From Pseudomonas putida (lineage in GTDB: Bacteria > Pseudomonadota > Gammaproteobacteria > Pseudomonadales > Pseudomonadaceae): 64,000 nucleotides of DNA. Both the position numbers and the translations under genes were made by a program. Below the pieces are notes generated by a model. That model made no database searches, had not been told where the DNA came from, and was given only the letters and a program-made list of their open reading frames with translations. How positions within the stretch are numbered: the first letter of the stretch is position 1; the number at the start of each line of letters is the position of its first letter. Shown one piece after another: positions 52,430 to 61,446 of the stretch. Location: positions 3,936,001 through 4,000,000 of the forward strand of contig NZ_CP016634.1 in assembly GCF_002741075.1 (NCBI RefSeq). Direction: 5' to 3'.

Positions 52430-53276
52430 GCCGGTGCGCCTGCAGGCTTAGATGAGCCTGCTGCCCCGGCGCCAGGCTCAGGCCCTCGCCGCTGCCACTG
52501 GCGATCTCGACACAGACGAACCGTTGACACTCCCGCCCGCTGACACCCACCAAGGGGCGCTTGCCGGGGTGCCAGACCACGGTGTCGTCGGAGTCGCCAC
52601 TGTCGATGCACAGTTCACGCTCCCAGGCGGGATCCTGCAACTGCACCCGGGGCGTACCCGGGTAGACCTTCTGGCAGCCGCCCTTGACCTTGAGCGCACC
52701 GTCCTCGCGGCAGGCCTGGCGATTGAGGCGGTCGTAGCCTTCGATGTCCTCAAGCCCAGACAGCGCTATCTGCGAGACGTCACTGATACGCCAATAGGCC
52801 AGCAGCGCATGGCTCAACTGGCACGGTTCGCTGTCTTGGTGCTCGGTGGTCAGGCTCAGTTCCATGCCACTGCCCAATCGCGCGTGCAGGTCCACTTGCC
52901 AGTCGCACAGCTGCAGGCGCCAAGTCAGGGTCACGCCTTCTTCGTCCTCCTGGCTCTCGACCAGCTTCCAGTCGAGCAGGCGCGCCCAGCCATGGGACGG
53001 CCACAGGTCTTCGCTAGGATGACGCCCATACCAGGGCCAGCACACCGGTACGCCACCTCGGATCGCCCCGGCCAGCGGCCACTGTTCGGCGCACCACAAC
53101 CAAGGCCGTTCACCGGCAGGCTGAAAATGCACCAGTTGCGCGCCCTGGCGACTGAATACCGCCTGGCAACGGGGGTGATCGATGATCAACACATCGCGCT
53201 GCTGATAACGCTCCCACTCGAACGTCGGCCTGGGCCTCTGCGCGCAAAAGAAGCGATGTAGCGGATGTTCGGGCAT
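52422..53276 (-). CDS. D-hexose-6-phosphate mutarotase (YeaD family)
   Basis: 284 aa, aldose-1-epimerase superfamily; YeaD-type enzymes interconvert alpha and beta glucose-6-P, matching a place beside zwf. Landmarks are [52 protein letters not shown] with catalytic His, and [12 protein letters not shown]. The conserved carboxylate lies towards the C-terminus ([11 protein letters not shown] region). The start [10 protein letters not shown] was preferred over a longer frame. AACAACAA at 53289-53296 precedes the ribosome site (see below). Confidence 0.9.
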   Translation of the reverse strand: MPEHPLHRFFCAQRPRPTFEWERYQQRDVLIIDHPRCQAVFSRQGAQLVHFQPAGERPWLWCAEQWPLAGAIRGGVPVCWPWYGRHPSEDLWPSHGWARLLDWKLVESQEDEEGVTLTWRLQLCDWQVDLHARLGSGMELSLTTEHQDSEPCQLSHALLAYWRISDVSQIALSGLEDIEGYDRLNRQACREDGALKVKGGCQKVYPGTPRVQLQDPAWERELCIDSGDSDDTVVWHPGKRPLVGVSGRECQRFVCVEIASGSGEGLSLAPGQQAHLSLQAHRLS

Positions 53277-53288
53277 GGTTCCAAGCTC

Positions 53289-53296
53289 TTGTTGTT
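53289..53296 (-). promoter_or_regulatory. Crc/Hfq CA motif AACAACAA before the mutarotase gene
   Basis: Minus strand AACAACAA fits the AANAANAA catabolite-activity motif and ends 13 nt before the ATG, across the ribosome-binding region. Similar motifs precede oprB and gtsA. Confidence 0.55.
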
Positions 53297-53321
53297 TGAG
53301 ATAGCGCTGTCTCGGCGCGGG

Positions 53322-53354
53322 CTTCATTTCCACTGAGCTCCAGTGGAAATGAAG
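53322..53354 (-). repeat. Perfect 14-bp inverted repeat between oprB and mutarotase genes
   Basis: CTTCATTTCCACTG, five-base loop, CAGTGGAAATGAAG. It begins about 40 bp past the oprB stop and ends 46 bp before the mutarotase ATG. There is no T tract. It could protect the oprB 3' end, attenuate read-through, or be an operator. Confidence 0.75.
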
Positions 53355-53393
53355 TGGCCGGGAATGGATGGCGTAAATTTACAACAATTTTTC

Positions 53394-54737
53394 TCAGAAT
53401 GACGACTGAATCTTCACTCCCGCGACCAGCGCGTTGTCGACCTCATCCACCGCGCCTGGGCTCTTGATGTACTGCAGGTTGGGCCGCACGGTCAGCCAGT
53501 TGGTGACATGAAAGCCATAGTAGAGCTCGGCGTTGTACTCGGTGCGCTGCAGCGGCACGAAGCCTGGATTGTCGTAGTCATCGATGCCGCTGGCGGCGTT
53601 GAGCTGCTCGGCGCGCTTCTTGACGTCGTCATTGACGTGGATCCGCGCGATGCCAAAACCGATGTCGTCCTTGGGCCGGGCATCGAAGGGGCCTTTGTAG
53701 ACCATGCCCACCTGCTGGTAGTTGTCGATGGCGTTGGTGGCCTTGTCGTGCACGGTGAAGTTGGCGAACAGGCTCAGCCCCCGGTTGACGTCACCGTTGT
53801 GCGCCGTCACCTGCTGCTGGGCCACGACCCACCAGCCGTGCTTGCTGGAATGGGATTTGAAGTCGTTGCCGGTGATGCCTTGGGGTTGGCCGTTGACGTC
53901 CTCATAGACATCGTCGGCGTTGGCGGTGCTGTAGTAGTAGCCCAACCGGTACTCGCCCGGCAGGCCATTGACCTTGGGCGACCAGACCATCTCCACCGGC
54001 AGGATCGCACCCTTGGTGCCGCTGCCGCTGAGCTTGAAGCCGTTACCGGTCTCAAGGTTCGACGGATTCTGCTCGAAGGCCCCCACCTGCACGAAGAATT
54101 CCGGGTTGATGTTGTACTTGACCCGCAGCGCCCATTGGCTGACCGGCCAGTTGTACCAGATGCCACCGACCCAGTTGCCCACCTGGGAGCCGCAGAAGGC
54201 CAGGTTCTGGAAGTCGCACGGGAAGCTGTTGAAGTCCTCGCCCTCGCCGAAACGACCGAATTTCACGTCCAGGGCGCCATCGAAGTACTTCTGCTTGATC
54301 CACATCTGGGTCAAGCGCCAGGTTTGGCCCCGCCCCCAGACCTCCTGGACCGAGCTCAAATGCCCGGCGCGTGGGTCGCTGATGCGGTCGTTGGACAAGT
54401 TACGGCCGCTGCGCTCGGTGATGGCCAGTTTGAATTCGGCGTCATGCCAGCCCAGGATCTTCTCAAGGTCCAGATGCGCGCCCAGGGCGAACTGGTCGCT
54501 GTAGCGGGCGGTCTTGTCGTCGTTGTAGCCGCCGTGCAGGTTCCCGGCCACCTCGCCGACGTAGTCGAGGGTGAAGTCGTAGCCTTTTTCCAGCAGTTCG
54601 GTGCGGGTCCCGCCCCAGTCGCCGGTCATCCATTTCGAATCCGCCGAGAAGGCCTCGGCCGCGTGCACCCCGCCGCTGCCAACGAAGGTCAGCATGGCCA
54701 GCGAGCTCAGCGTCCTGATGCGTTTGCGATGGTCCAT
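53394..54737 (-). CDS. oprB: Carbohydrate-selective porin OprB
   Basis: 447-aa outer-membrane beta-barrel for glucose uptake. The signal peptide ends near GVHAAEAF. OprB-family blocks are WMTGDWGGTRTELLEKGYDFTLDYVGEVAGNLHGG and GRFGEGEDFNSFPCDFQNLAFCGSQVGNWVGGIWYNWPVSQW, with a disulfide-capable Cys pair, and a final strand NALVAGVKIQSSF ending in Phe as expected for barrel assembly. It sits between gtsD and the mutarotase gene. An AACAAGAA Crc/Hfq motif precedes its ribosome site. Confidence 0.96.
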   Translation of the reverse strand: MDHRKRIRTLSSLAMLTFVGSGGVHAAEAFSADSKWMTGDWGGTRTELLEKGYDFTLDYVGEVAGNLHGGYNDDKTARYSDQFALGAHLDLEKILGWHDAEFKLAITERSGRNLSNDRISDPRAGHLSSVQEVWGRGQTWRLTQMWIKQKYFDGALDVKFGRFGEGEDFNSFPCDFQNLAFCGSQVGNWVGGIWYNWPVSQWALRVKYNINPEFFVQVGAFEQNPSNLETGNGFKLSGSGTKGAILPVEMVWSPKVNGLPGEYRLGYYYSTANADDVYEDVNGQPQGITGNDFKSHSSKHGWWVVAQQQVTAHNGDVNRGLSLFANFTVHDKATNAIDNYQQVGMVYKGPFDARPKDDIGFGIARIHVNDDVKKRAEQLNAASGIDDYDNPGFVPLQRTEYNAELYYGFHVTNWLTVRPNLQYIKSPGAVDEVDNALVAGVKIQSSF

Positions 54738-54753
54738 CCCTTGTTCCTCACTT

Positions 54754-54761
54754 TTCTTGTT
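54754..54761 (-). promoter_or_regulatory. Crc/Hfq CA motif AACAAGAA before oprB
   Basis: Minus strand AACAAGAA (AANAANAA type) lies about 16 nt before the oprB ATG, just 5' of the GAGG ribosome site. Binding of Hfq/Crc here would block translation under preferred carbon sources. Confidence 0.55.
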
Positions 54762-54779
54762 ATTGATGGTTTAGATGAC

Positions 54780-55928
54780 TCAGCGCCCTTTGAAGCGCGC
54801 AACATTGCCTGTGGTGATCTGCTCGGACGCGCCCCGCCCCAGACGCTCACCACTGGCGGCATCGAACAGCAGCACCCGTGAAGGGTCGAACTGCAGGCTC
54901 AGACTGTCCCCCACACGGCAGGCGACATCCGGCGCCAAGCGACAGCACACCTTGACCTGATTGAGGGTGACGAACACCAATAGGTCCGGCCCGGTGGGCT
55001 CGGTCACCTGCACCTCGGCGCGGATGCCCTGCACACCATCGCCCTCTCCCACGGCAATCTGCTCGGGGCGAATGCCCAACACCACCTCGCACCCTTCGCG
55101 CTCATCCGACAGGCCTGCCACAGGTAGCTCGCAACGGGCCTGCCCACTGTCGAGCAATGCCACCAGGCGCCCTTGCTGCTTCGTCAGGCGCGCCGGGATG
55201 AAGTTCATTGGCGGTGAGCCGATGAAGCTGGCGACGAACTGGTTGGCCGGGTCGTTGTAGATCTGCTGGGGCGTGCCGAACTGCTGGATGACGCCGTCCT
55301 TCATCACCGCCACCTTGTCACCGAGGGTCATGGCCTCGATCTGGTCATGGGTGACGTACACGGTGGTGGTCTTCAAGCGTTGGTGCATCAGCTTGATCTC
55401 GGTGCGCATCTCCACCCGCAGCTTGGCATCGAGGTTCGACAACGGCTCGTCGAACAGGTAGATCTTCGGGCGCCGCGCCAAGGCCCGGCCCATGGCCACC
55501 CGCTGCTGCTGGCCGCCAGAAAGCTGGCCTGGCTTACGCGTGAGCAGATGCTCGATCTGCAGCAGCTTGGCCACCCGCGTCACCTCGTCGTCGATCGCCG
55601 CCTGAGGCATCTTGCGAATCTTCAAGCCGAAGGCGATGTTGTCGCGCACATTCATGGTCGGGTACAGCGCATAGGACTGAAACACCATGGCGATGTCCCG
55701 GTCCTTGGGGCTCATGCCACTGATGTCGGCGCCATCGACCAGGATTTCGCCGCCGCTGATGTCCTCCAGCCCGGCGATGCAGTTCATCAAGGTCGACTTT
55801 CCACACCCGGAGGGGCCGACCAGAATCAGGAACTCGCCGGACTCGATGCCCAGATCGATGGCCTTGAGGGTGTCCGGCAGGCCGCTGCCGTAGCGCTTGT
55901 TGACGTTGCGAAGTTCGAGCCGTGCCAT
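54780..55928 (-). CDS. gtsD: Glucose ABC transporter ATP-binding protein GtsD
   Basis: 382-aa MalK/UgpC-type ATPase. Walker [13 protein letters not shown], signature [16 protein letters not shown], Walker [14 protein letters not shown] and H-loop YVTHDQ are all intact. The C-terminal TOBE/OB regulatory domain starts at ~240. It energises import with GtsB and GtsC; the gtsC stop is 3 bp upstream of its start. Confidence 0.95.
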   Translation of the reverse strand: MARLELRNVNKRYGSGLPDTLKAIDLGIESGEFLILVGPSGCGKSTLMNCIAGLEDISGGEILVDGADISGMSPKDRDIAMVFQSYALYPTMNVRDNIAFGLKIRKMPQAAIDDEVTRVAKLLQIEHLLTRKPGQLSGGQQQRVAMGRALARRPKIYLFDEPLSNLDAKLRVEMRTEIKLMHQRLKTTTVYVTHDQIEAMTLGDKVAVMKDGVIQQFGTPQQIYNDPANQFVASFIGSPPMNFIPARLTKQQGRLVALLDSGQARCELPVAGLSDEREGCEVVLGIRPEQIAVGEGDGVQGIRAEVQVTEPTGPDLLVFVTLNQVKVCCRLAPDVACRVGDSLSLQFDPSRVLLFDAASGERLGRGASEQITTGNVARFKGR

Positions 55929-55931
55929 GTG

Positions 55932-56768
55932 TCACCCCTTGACCGCGCCGGCGGTCAGGCCGCGCAGGAAATATTTGCCGGCCAGCACATAGACCAGCAG
56001 GGTCGGAAGCCCCGCGATCATCGCCGCCGCCATGTCGACGTTGTATTCCTTGACCCCGGTGCTGGTGTTGACCAGGTTGTTCAGGGCCACGGTGATAGGC
56101 TGGGCGTCGCCGCTGGCGAACACCACGCCGAAGAGAAAATCGTTCCAGATCTGGGTGAACTGCCAGATCAGGCAGACCATGATGATCGGCACCGACATCG
56201 GCAGCAGGATCCGCCCGAAGATGGTGAAGAACCCCGCCCCATCCAGCCGCGCTGCCCGCACCAGGGCCTCGGGTACGCTGCAGTAGTAGTTGCGAAAAAA
56301 CAGCGTGGTGAAGGCCAGCCCATACACGATATGCACCAGCACCAGCCCCGTGGTGGTACTGGCCAGGCCCAGTTTGCCGAGGGTGAACGAGGCCGGCAGG
56401 AGCACGGTCTGGAACGGCAGGAAGCAACCGAACAGCAACAGGCCGAAGAACAGCTGAGAGCCTCTAAAGCGCCACATCGACAGCACATAGCCGTTCAAGG
56501 CGCCCACGAGGGTGGAGATGAGCACGGCCGGCACGGTGATCTTCACCGAGTTCCAGAAATAGCCTCCGACCGTGTCCCAGGCCTTGATCCAGCCGATCCC
56601 GGTGATCACTTCCGGCCAGCTCAGCAGGTTGCCGGCGCGGATGTCCTCCGGCGACTTGAAGCTGGTCAGCAGCATCACCACCAGGGGTATCAGGTACAGC
56701 GCACAGGCGATCAGCAACGTGGCATGGATGGCCAGGCGGCTGGGGGCAAACCAACGCGGACTAGTCAT
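55932..56768 (-). CDS. gtsC: Glucose ABC transporter permease GtsC
   Basis: 278-aa MalG-type permease with six TM segments. The EAA loop that contacts the ATPase is visible as CSVPEALVRAARLDGAGFFTIFGRILLPMSVP. The start overlaps the gtsB stop by 8 bp. It forms the channel with GtsB. Confidence 0.95.
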   Translation of the reverse strand: MTSPRWFAPSRLAIHATLLIACALYLIPLVVMLLTSFKSPEDIRAGNLLSWPEVITGIGWIKAWDTVGGYFWNSVKITVPAVLISTLVGALNGYVLSMWRFRGSQLFFGLLLFGCFLPFQTVLLPASFTLGKLGLASTTTGLVLVHIVYGLAFTTLFFRNYYCSVPEALVRAARLDGAGFFTIFGRILLPMSVPIIMVCLIWQFTQIWNDFLFGVVFASGDAQPITVALNNLVNTSTGVKEYNVDMAAAMIAGLPTLLVYVLAGKYFLRGLTAGAVKG

Positions 56769-57669
56769 GGCGCTTGGTCCTCAGCTCCGAATACAGGTAG
56801 GGCACCAGGATCGCCAGGATGGCGCCGAGCATGAGGATCGCGCTGGCCGACCCCATGCCCATCTGCCCACGGCTGAAGGTGAAGTTGTACATGAACATCG
56901 CCGGCAGGTCGGAGGCATAGCCCGGGCCACCAGCGGTCATCGCTGCCACCAGGTCGAAGCTCTTGATGGCGATGTGCGCAAGGATCATCAAGGCACTGAA
57001 GAACACCGGCCGCAGGCTTGGCAGCACGATACGCAGGTAGATCTTCGGCAGGCTCGCGCCGTCGACCTGGGCGGCGCGGATGATCGAGGGGTCGACCCCA
57101 CGCAGGCCCGCCAGGAACAACGCCATGACAAAACCCGAGGCCTGCCACACCGCAGCGATCACCAGGCAATAGACCACCCGGTCCGGATCCACCAGCCAGT
57201 CGAAGCGAAAGCCTTCCCAGCCCCAGTCGCGCAGCAGTTTGTCCAGGCCAAGACCAGGGTTGAGCAGCCATTTCCAGGCGGTACCGGTGACGATCATCGA
57301 CAGCGCCATGGGGTACAGGTAGATCGTGCGGATGACGCCTTCGCGGCGGATGCGCTGGTCGAGCAGCACCGCCAGCAATACCCCCACTACCAGGCTGATG
57401 GCGATGAACAGGCCGCCGAACACCAGCAGGTTCTTGCTGGCGACCCACCAGCGGTCGTTGGCCAGCAGCTTGAGGTACTGGCTCAGCCCGGCCCACTGAT
57501 AGCTGGGCATGAAGCTGGAGCGGGTGAAGGACAGCACGAAGGTCCAGAGGATGTAGCCATAGAAGCCCACCAGGACAATCAGCATGCTGGGCGCCAGCAC
57601 CAGTTTAGGGAGCCAGCGTTGCAGGGCGTCCAGGGGGGACGCCCGCAGGGTTGCGATTGCTGTGTTCAT
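56761..57669 (-). CDS. gtsB: Glucose ABC transporter permease GtsB
   Basis: 302-aa MalF-type permease. The start MNTAIATLRASPLDALQRWLPK is chosen; the frame upstream to 57780 runs into the REP region and is not credible. The EAA motif is FLAGLRGVDPSIIRAAQVDGASLPKIYLRIVLPSLRP. It is separated from gtsA by 170 bp holding a REP element. Confidence 0.95.
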   Translation of the reverse strand: MNTAIATLRASPLDALQRWLPKLVLAPSMLIVLVGFYGYILWTFVLSFTRSSFMPSYQWAGLSQYLKLLANDRWWVASKNLLVFGGLFIAISLVVGVLLAVLLDQRIRREGVIRTIYLYPMALSMIVTGTAWKWLLNPGLGLDKLLRDWGWEGFRFDWLVDPDRVVYCLVIAAVWQASGFVMALFLAGLRGVDPSIIRAAQVDGASLPKIYLRIVLPSLRPVFFSALMILAHIAIKSFDLVAAMTAGGPGYASDLPAMFMYNFTFSRGQMGMGSASAILMLGAILAILVPYLYSELRTKRHD

Positions 57670-57780
57670 GTGAAGTACCGGAGAACCTGCATCGAGCGCG
57701 AATCCTGTGGCGCGCGGGTTTATCGAGGCGTCGAAGCGCCGCGAACACCGGCGAAGCGGGTGCCATGCACCGTGTCGCAT

Positions 57781-57816
57781 GCTTCGCGGGTGAACCCGCT
57801 CCTACAGGGGCCTGTA
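57781..57816. repeat. REP element inside the gts operon, between gtsA and gtsB
   Basis: GCTTCGCGGGTGAACCCGC TCCTACAGGGGCCTGTA is a full single REP located 23 bp past the gtsA stop. This position matches the known malE-malF case in E. coli, where a REP stabilises the binding-protein message relative to the permease genes. Confidence 0.8.
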
Positions 57817-57838
57817 ACGTCAGGGAGAGGCAGCAGTA

Positions 57839-59101
57839 CTACTGCGCCGCCTTGATCGCCGCGCCCAGCTGCTTGGCCGCCTTGGCAGGATCTGCCTTGG
57901 GGTCGTTGAGGAAGTTGGTGACCACGTCGAAGATGGCTCCCTGCACCGCCAGTGACGAGGCCATGTTGTGCGCCATGCTCGGTTGCAGCCCCTGGCCTTT
58001 CTCGGCCTCCTGGAAGTCCTTCTGCGACTGCTGGGTGCAGGCGTCGAACGCACTCATGTCCATGCCCTGGCGCACCGGCAGCGAGCCCTTGGCCTGGTTG
58101 AAGGCGGTCTGGAAGGCCGGCTCCAGCGCGACCTTGGCCAGGTCGTTCTGGGCCTTGATGTCGCTTTCGTTCTTGAGCTTGAACATCGCCAGGGAGTCGA
58201 TGTTGTAGGTGAAGCTGCCCTGGGTGCCGGGGAATGGCACGCACTGGTAGTCCTTGCCGGCCACCTTGTGGGCGGCGGTCCATTCGCTCTTGGCCCAGTC
58301 GCCCATGATCTGCATCCCGGCCTTGCCGTTGATGACTTCGGCGGCCGCGATGTTCCAATCGCGGCCGGCCCGGTTGGCATCCATGTAGGTGCCCAGGCGC
58401 TGCAAGGTCTTGAAGGTCTCGACCATCTTGTCGCCGGTGAGCGTCTGCTCGTCCAGCTCGACGAATGCCTTGTGGTAGCCCTCCGGGCCCAGGATGCTCA
58501 GGACCAGGCTTTCGAACACCGTGCTGTCCTGCCAGGGCTGGCCGCCATGGGCCAGCGGTTGAAAGCCTGCGGCCTTGAGTTTGTCGGCGGCGACGAACAG
58601 CTCATCGAGCGTACGCGGCACTTGGGCGCCCGCCTTCTCGAACACCACCGGGTTGACCCACAGCCAGTTGACCCGATGGATGTTCACCGGAACGGCCACA
58701 TAGTGGTCATCGTACTTCCAGATGTGCGTGAGCTTGGCCGGCAGCAACGCATCCCACTGGTTGGCGTTGGCCACCCCGTCGAGTTCGGCGAGCAGGCCTA
58801 AAGCGCCCCACTCCTGGATGTCCGGGCCCTTGATCTGCGCGGCGGCAGGTGGGTTGCCCGCCACGGCACGACTCTTGAGTACGGTCATGGCGGCAGCGCC
58901 TCCACCACCGGCCACGGCATTGTCCTTCCAGGTGAAACCGTCTTTTTCGACCTGCTGCTTGAGGGTATTGACGGCGGCGGCCTCGCCGCCGGAGGTCCAC
59001 CAATGCAGGACTTCGACAGTCCCGTTATTGGCGGCCAAGGCCGTCAGCGGCAGGCATGAGGCGAGGGAAACGACAGCGGCGAGGCGAATGATCGCATTCA
59101 T
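57839..59101 (-). CDS. gtsA: Periplasmic glucose-binding protein GtsA
   Basis: 420-aa solute-binding protein of the family 1 (MalE/sugar) type. The signal peptide [24 protein letters not shown] is cleaved near LAANNG. Family blocks are [58 protein letters not shown] and [39 protein letters not shown]. It is first of the gtsABCD-oprB cluster. Crc/Hfq motif AACAACAA and an 8-bp inverted repeat lie in its leader. Confidence 0.96.
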   Translation of the reverse strand: MNAIIRLAAVVSLASCLPLTALAANNGTVEVLHWWTSGGEAAAVNTLKQQVEKDGFTWKDNAVAGGGGAAAMTVLKSRAVAGNPPAAAQIKGPDIQEWGALGLLAELDGVANANQWDALLPAKLTHIWKYDDHYVAVPVNIHRVNWLWVNPVVFEKAGAQVPRTLDELFVAADKLKAAGFQPLAHGGQPWQDSTVFESLVLSILGPEGYHKAFVELDEQTLTGDKMVETFKTLQRLGTYMDANRAGRDWNIAAAEVINGKAGMQIMGDWAKSEWTAAHKVAGKDYQCVPFPGTQGSFTYNIDSLAMFKLKNESDIKAQNDLAKVALEPAFQTAFNQAKGSLPVRQGMDMSAFDACTQQSQKDFQEAEKGQGLQPSMAHNMASSLAVQGAIFDVVTNFLNDPKADPAKAAKQLGAAIKAAQ

Positions 59102-59116
59102 CGTGGAGAACCTTTC

Positions 59117-59124
59117 TTGTTGTT
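59117..59124 (-). promoter_or_regulatory. Crc/Hfq CA motif AACAACAA before gtsA
   Basis: Minus strand AACAACAA followed by GAAAGG (AACAACAAGAAAGG) overlaps the ribosome-binding site 15 nt before the ATG. It fits the AANAANAA consensus exactly. Confidence 0.6.
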
Positions 59125-59129
59125 ATGCG

Positions 59130-59160
59130 AAGGCAAGTCATGGGTGCTTGCGCTTGCCTT
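59130..59160 (-). promoter_or_regulatory. 8-bp inverted repeat in the gtsA leader
   Basis: AAGGCAAG (59130-59137) and CTTGCCTT (59153-59160), spaced by 15 bp that contain further CTTGCG/GCTTGC motifs. It could be a regulator site (GltR or HexR-independent) or an mRNA structure in the 5' leader. Not assigned. Confidence 0.4.
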
Positions 59161-59205
59161 GGAGTCTAAACAGCCGGCGAAGGCCGCCAGGTAACGAAGG
59201 GATGC

Positions 59206-59233
59206 GCGAATGTCACCAAGCGGTGACATTCGC
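59206..59233. repeat. Perfect 12-bp inverted repeat between gtrS and gtsA
   Basis: GCGAATGTCACC, loop AAGC, GGTGACATTCGC, starting 3 bp past the gtrS stop. It has no T tract. Either a 3'-end hairpin of the gltR-gtrS mRNA or an operator for the downstream gtsA promoter. Confidence 0.7.
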
Positions 59234-59236
59234 CAC

Positions 59237-60691
59237 TCAATCGATGCTGCGCGGCAGGCTCAGGGTGACCCGCAAGCCGCCCTGGCGCAGGTTCAGCAGG
59301 CTGACTTCTCCGCCATGGCTGTGAGCGATATTGCGCGCGATGCCTAGCCCCAGCCCGTAGCCCTGCTGCTGACCGGCCAGCCGAAAATGCGGCTCGAACA
59401 CCTGTTCCAGACGCTGTTCCGGCACCCCGGGCCCTTGGTCATCCACTTGCAGGACAAACCCCGTGGCGCTGTCGAGAATGCGCAGATGCGCCCGCTCGCC
59501 ATACTTGATGGCATTGTCGATCAGGTTGCCAATGCACCGGCGCAGGGCCAGGGGCTTGCCCGCATAGGGCGCCAGGGCACGCCCTTCGAGGGTGATGCGG
59601 CCATCGCCCAGGTAAGGCTCGGCGAGTATCTCCAGCACTTGGTTGAGGTCCACCGGTTCGATGTTCTCGTGGATGTCGGTGTCTTTCACGCACTGCAACG
59701 CCCCTTTGACCAGCAGCTCCAGCTCATCGAGGTCACGGCTGAACTTGGCCTGCATTTGCTCGTCCTCAAGCAGCTCGACCCGCAGGCGTAAGCGCGTGAT
59801 GGGCGTACGCAGGTCATGGGACACTGCGCTGAACAGCTGCGCGCGCTCGGTCAGGTAGCGGCTGATGCGCTCGCGCATGCTGTTGAACGCCCGCCCCACT
59901 TCAGCCACCTCACTGCCGCCGCCTTCGGTCACCGGCGCGACATCGGCCCCCAGGGACATCTCTCGCGCCGCCCGCGCCAGACGCTTGAGCGGGCGGCTCT
60001 GCCAGTGCACGAGCAAACCGATGAACAGCAACAACAAGGCGGTGGTCAACGCGATGAAGCCGATCTGCTGACGCGGCAGGCGTTGGGCCTCAAGGCTCGT
60101 GTAAGGCTCAGGCAACAGCGAGGCGATGTACAGCCACTCGCCTTCGTCCAGGCGGATCTGGGTGACCAGCACCGGCGGGTTGAGCGGCTCCAGGGTGAGT
60201 GAATAATGCGCCCAGGAGCGGGGCAACTCATCGAGTTTCAGGCCACTGTTGAAGATACGCAGCTCCTGGGGGCTGACGAACGCCACGAAGATTTCCATCT
60301 GCGGCCCCAGCCGCTCGTGCAGGACCGACTGGAACACGTCGATCACCGCCTGCTTGCGTGGTGTGATCGGCAGCATGGGCATGTCCAGCGGCTTGTCGTT
60401 GAGCGAGACGAAGAACCGCGTGCCACCCATGCTGCGCAACTGGTCCAGGACCATGGGCCGATAGGCGACCGGCAACGAACGGAAGTAACTGACGCTGGCG
60501 CTCATCGAATGGGCCAGGCTGCGGGCACTGGCCTGAAGCCCCTGAAGCTGGCTGGCGCGTAACTGGGAGACCCAGATCAGGCTCGACAGCCCTTGGGCCA
60601 ACAGCACCACCAGCAATGTCAACGACAGCATGCGCCCGAGCAGTGAGCGCGGCAGCAGGCGCCAGCGCCGCTCAGCAGGCAGGGCAGACAT
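59237..60691 (-). CDS. gtrS: Sensor histidine kinase of the glucose two-component system
   Basis: 484-aa membrane kinase. TM1 is at ~15-37 (LLGRMLSLTLLVVLLAQGLSSLIW), then a periplasmic sensor domain to ~185 and TM2 IGFIALTTALLLLFIGLLVHW. HAMP follows, then H-box LFSAVSHDLRTPITRLRLRVELL, N-box RRCIGNLIDNAIKYGE, G1 QVDDQGPGVPE and G2 GYGLGLGIARNIAHSHGG. In P. aeruginosa GtrS responds to 2-ketogluconate/6-phosphogluconate. Its start overlaps gltR by 20 bp. Confidence 0.93.
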   Translation of the reverse strand: MSALPAERRWRLLPRSLLGRMLSLTLLVVLLAQGLSSLIWVSQLRASQLQGLQASARSLAHSMSASVSYFRSLPVAYRPMVLDQLRSMGGTRFFVSLNDKPLDMPMLPITPRKQAVIDVFQSVLHERLGPQMEIFVAFVSPQELRIFNSGLKLDELPRSWAHYSLTLEPLNPPVLVTQIRLDEGEWLYIASLLPEPYTSLEAQRLPRQQIGFIALTTALLLLFIGLLVHWQSRPLKRLARAAREMSLGADVAPVTEGGGSEVAEVGRAFNSMRERISRYLTERAQLFSAVSHDLRTPITRLRLRVELLEDEQMQAKFSRDLDELELLVKGALQCVKDTDIHENIEPVDLNQVLEILAEPYLGDGRITLEGRALAPYAGKPLALRRCIGNLIDNAIKYGERAHLRILDSATGFVLQVDDQGPGVPEQRLEQVFEPHFRLAGQQQGYGLGLGIARNIAHSHGGEVSLLNLRQGGLRVTLSLPRSID

Positions 60692-61397
60692 GGGCCGCCA
60701 GCAGGTAACCACTGCCGCGCACAGTGCGGATCAGCCGTGGCGGTTTGTCGGTGTCCCGCAGGCGCTGGCGCAGGCGGCTGACCGCCATGTCGACGATACG
60801 GTCCAGCGGCATCGGCTCACGGCCTCGCGTGGCATTGCCGATGGTGTCGCGATCGAGGATCTGCTGCGGATGGTCAAGAAACAGCTTGAGCAGGGCGAAG
60901 TCGGCGCCGGAGAGAATCACCTCTTCGCCATCACGATGGAACAAGCGATGACTGATGGTATCCAGGCGCCAATCGTCGAAGGCCAGCACCGCCTGGCAGG
61001 GCGCCACCTGACCGAAATCGGCGCGGCGCAGCAACGCCTTGATCCGCGCCTGCAACTCACGCGGGCTGAACGGTTTGCCCAGGTAGTCGTCGGCGCCCAG
61101 TTCCAGACCAATGACCCGGTCGGTCTCGTCGGAGCTGGCGGTCAGCATGATGATCGGCACCCGCGCCAGACGCGGGTGCTGACGCACCCAACGACACAGG
61201 CTGAAGCCATCCTCATCAGGCAGCATCACATCGAGAATCACCAAGTCACAGGGCACGGACTCCAGCGCCTGGCGAAAGCCCCGGCCATCGGCCTCGGCAT
61301 GCACCTGGAAGCCCGAGCGGCTCAGGTAGGTCTGCAGCAGTTCACGGATTTCCTGGTCGTCGTCGACCATCAGGATCGATTTACCGGCGGTGGTCAC
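60672..61397 (-). CDS. gltR: OmpR-family response regulator GltR
   Basis: 241 aa, GTG start (VTTAGKSILMVDDDQEIREL) behind AGAGGAAGG. Receiver with acidic pair MVDDDQ, phospho-Asp in LVILDVMLPDEDGF, Thr in IIMLTASSDE and Lys in YLGKPFSPREL. The C-terminal winged helix spans ~140-235 (LILSGADFALLKLFLDHPQQILDRDTIGN, MAVSRLRQRLRD). In pseudomonads GltR controls oprB, gts, glk and edd genes, all located here. Confidence 0.95.
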   Translation of the reverse strand: MTTAGKSILMVDDDQEIRELLQTYLSRSGFQVHAEADGRGFRQALESVPCDLVILDVMLPDEDGFSLCRWVRQHPRLARVPIIMLTASSDETDRVIGLELGADDYLGKPFSPRELQARIKALLRRADFGQVAPCQAVLAFDDWRLDTISHRLFHRDGEEVILSGADFALLKLFLDHPQQILDRDTIGNATRGREPMPLDRIVDMAVSRLRQRLRDTDKPPRLIRTVRGSGYLLAAHVCPAC

Positions 61398-61446
61398 TGA
61401 ACCTTCCTCTGGTGGTGATAACGGATGGGCACCAAGGGCCCGGCGA

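Noticed and set aside
53508..54881. 457-aa plus-strand ORF opposite oprB
   Set aside because: Antisense shadow; the OprB frame has a signal peptide and porin motifs.
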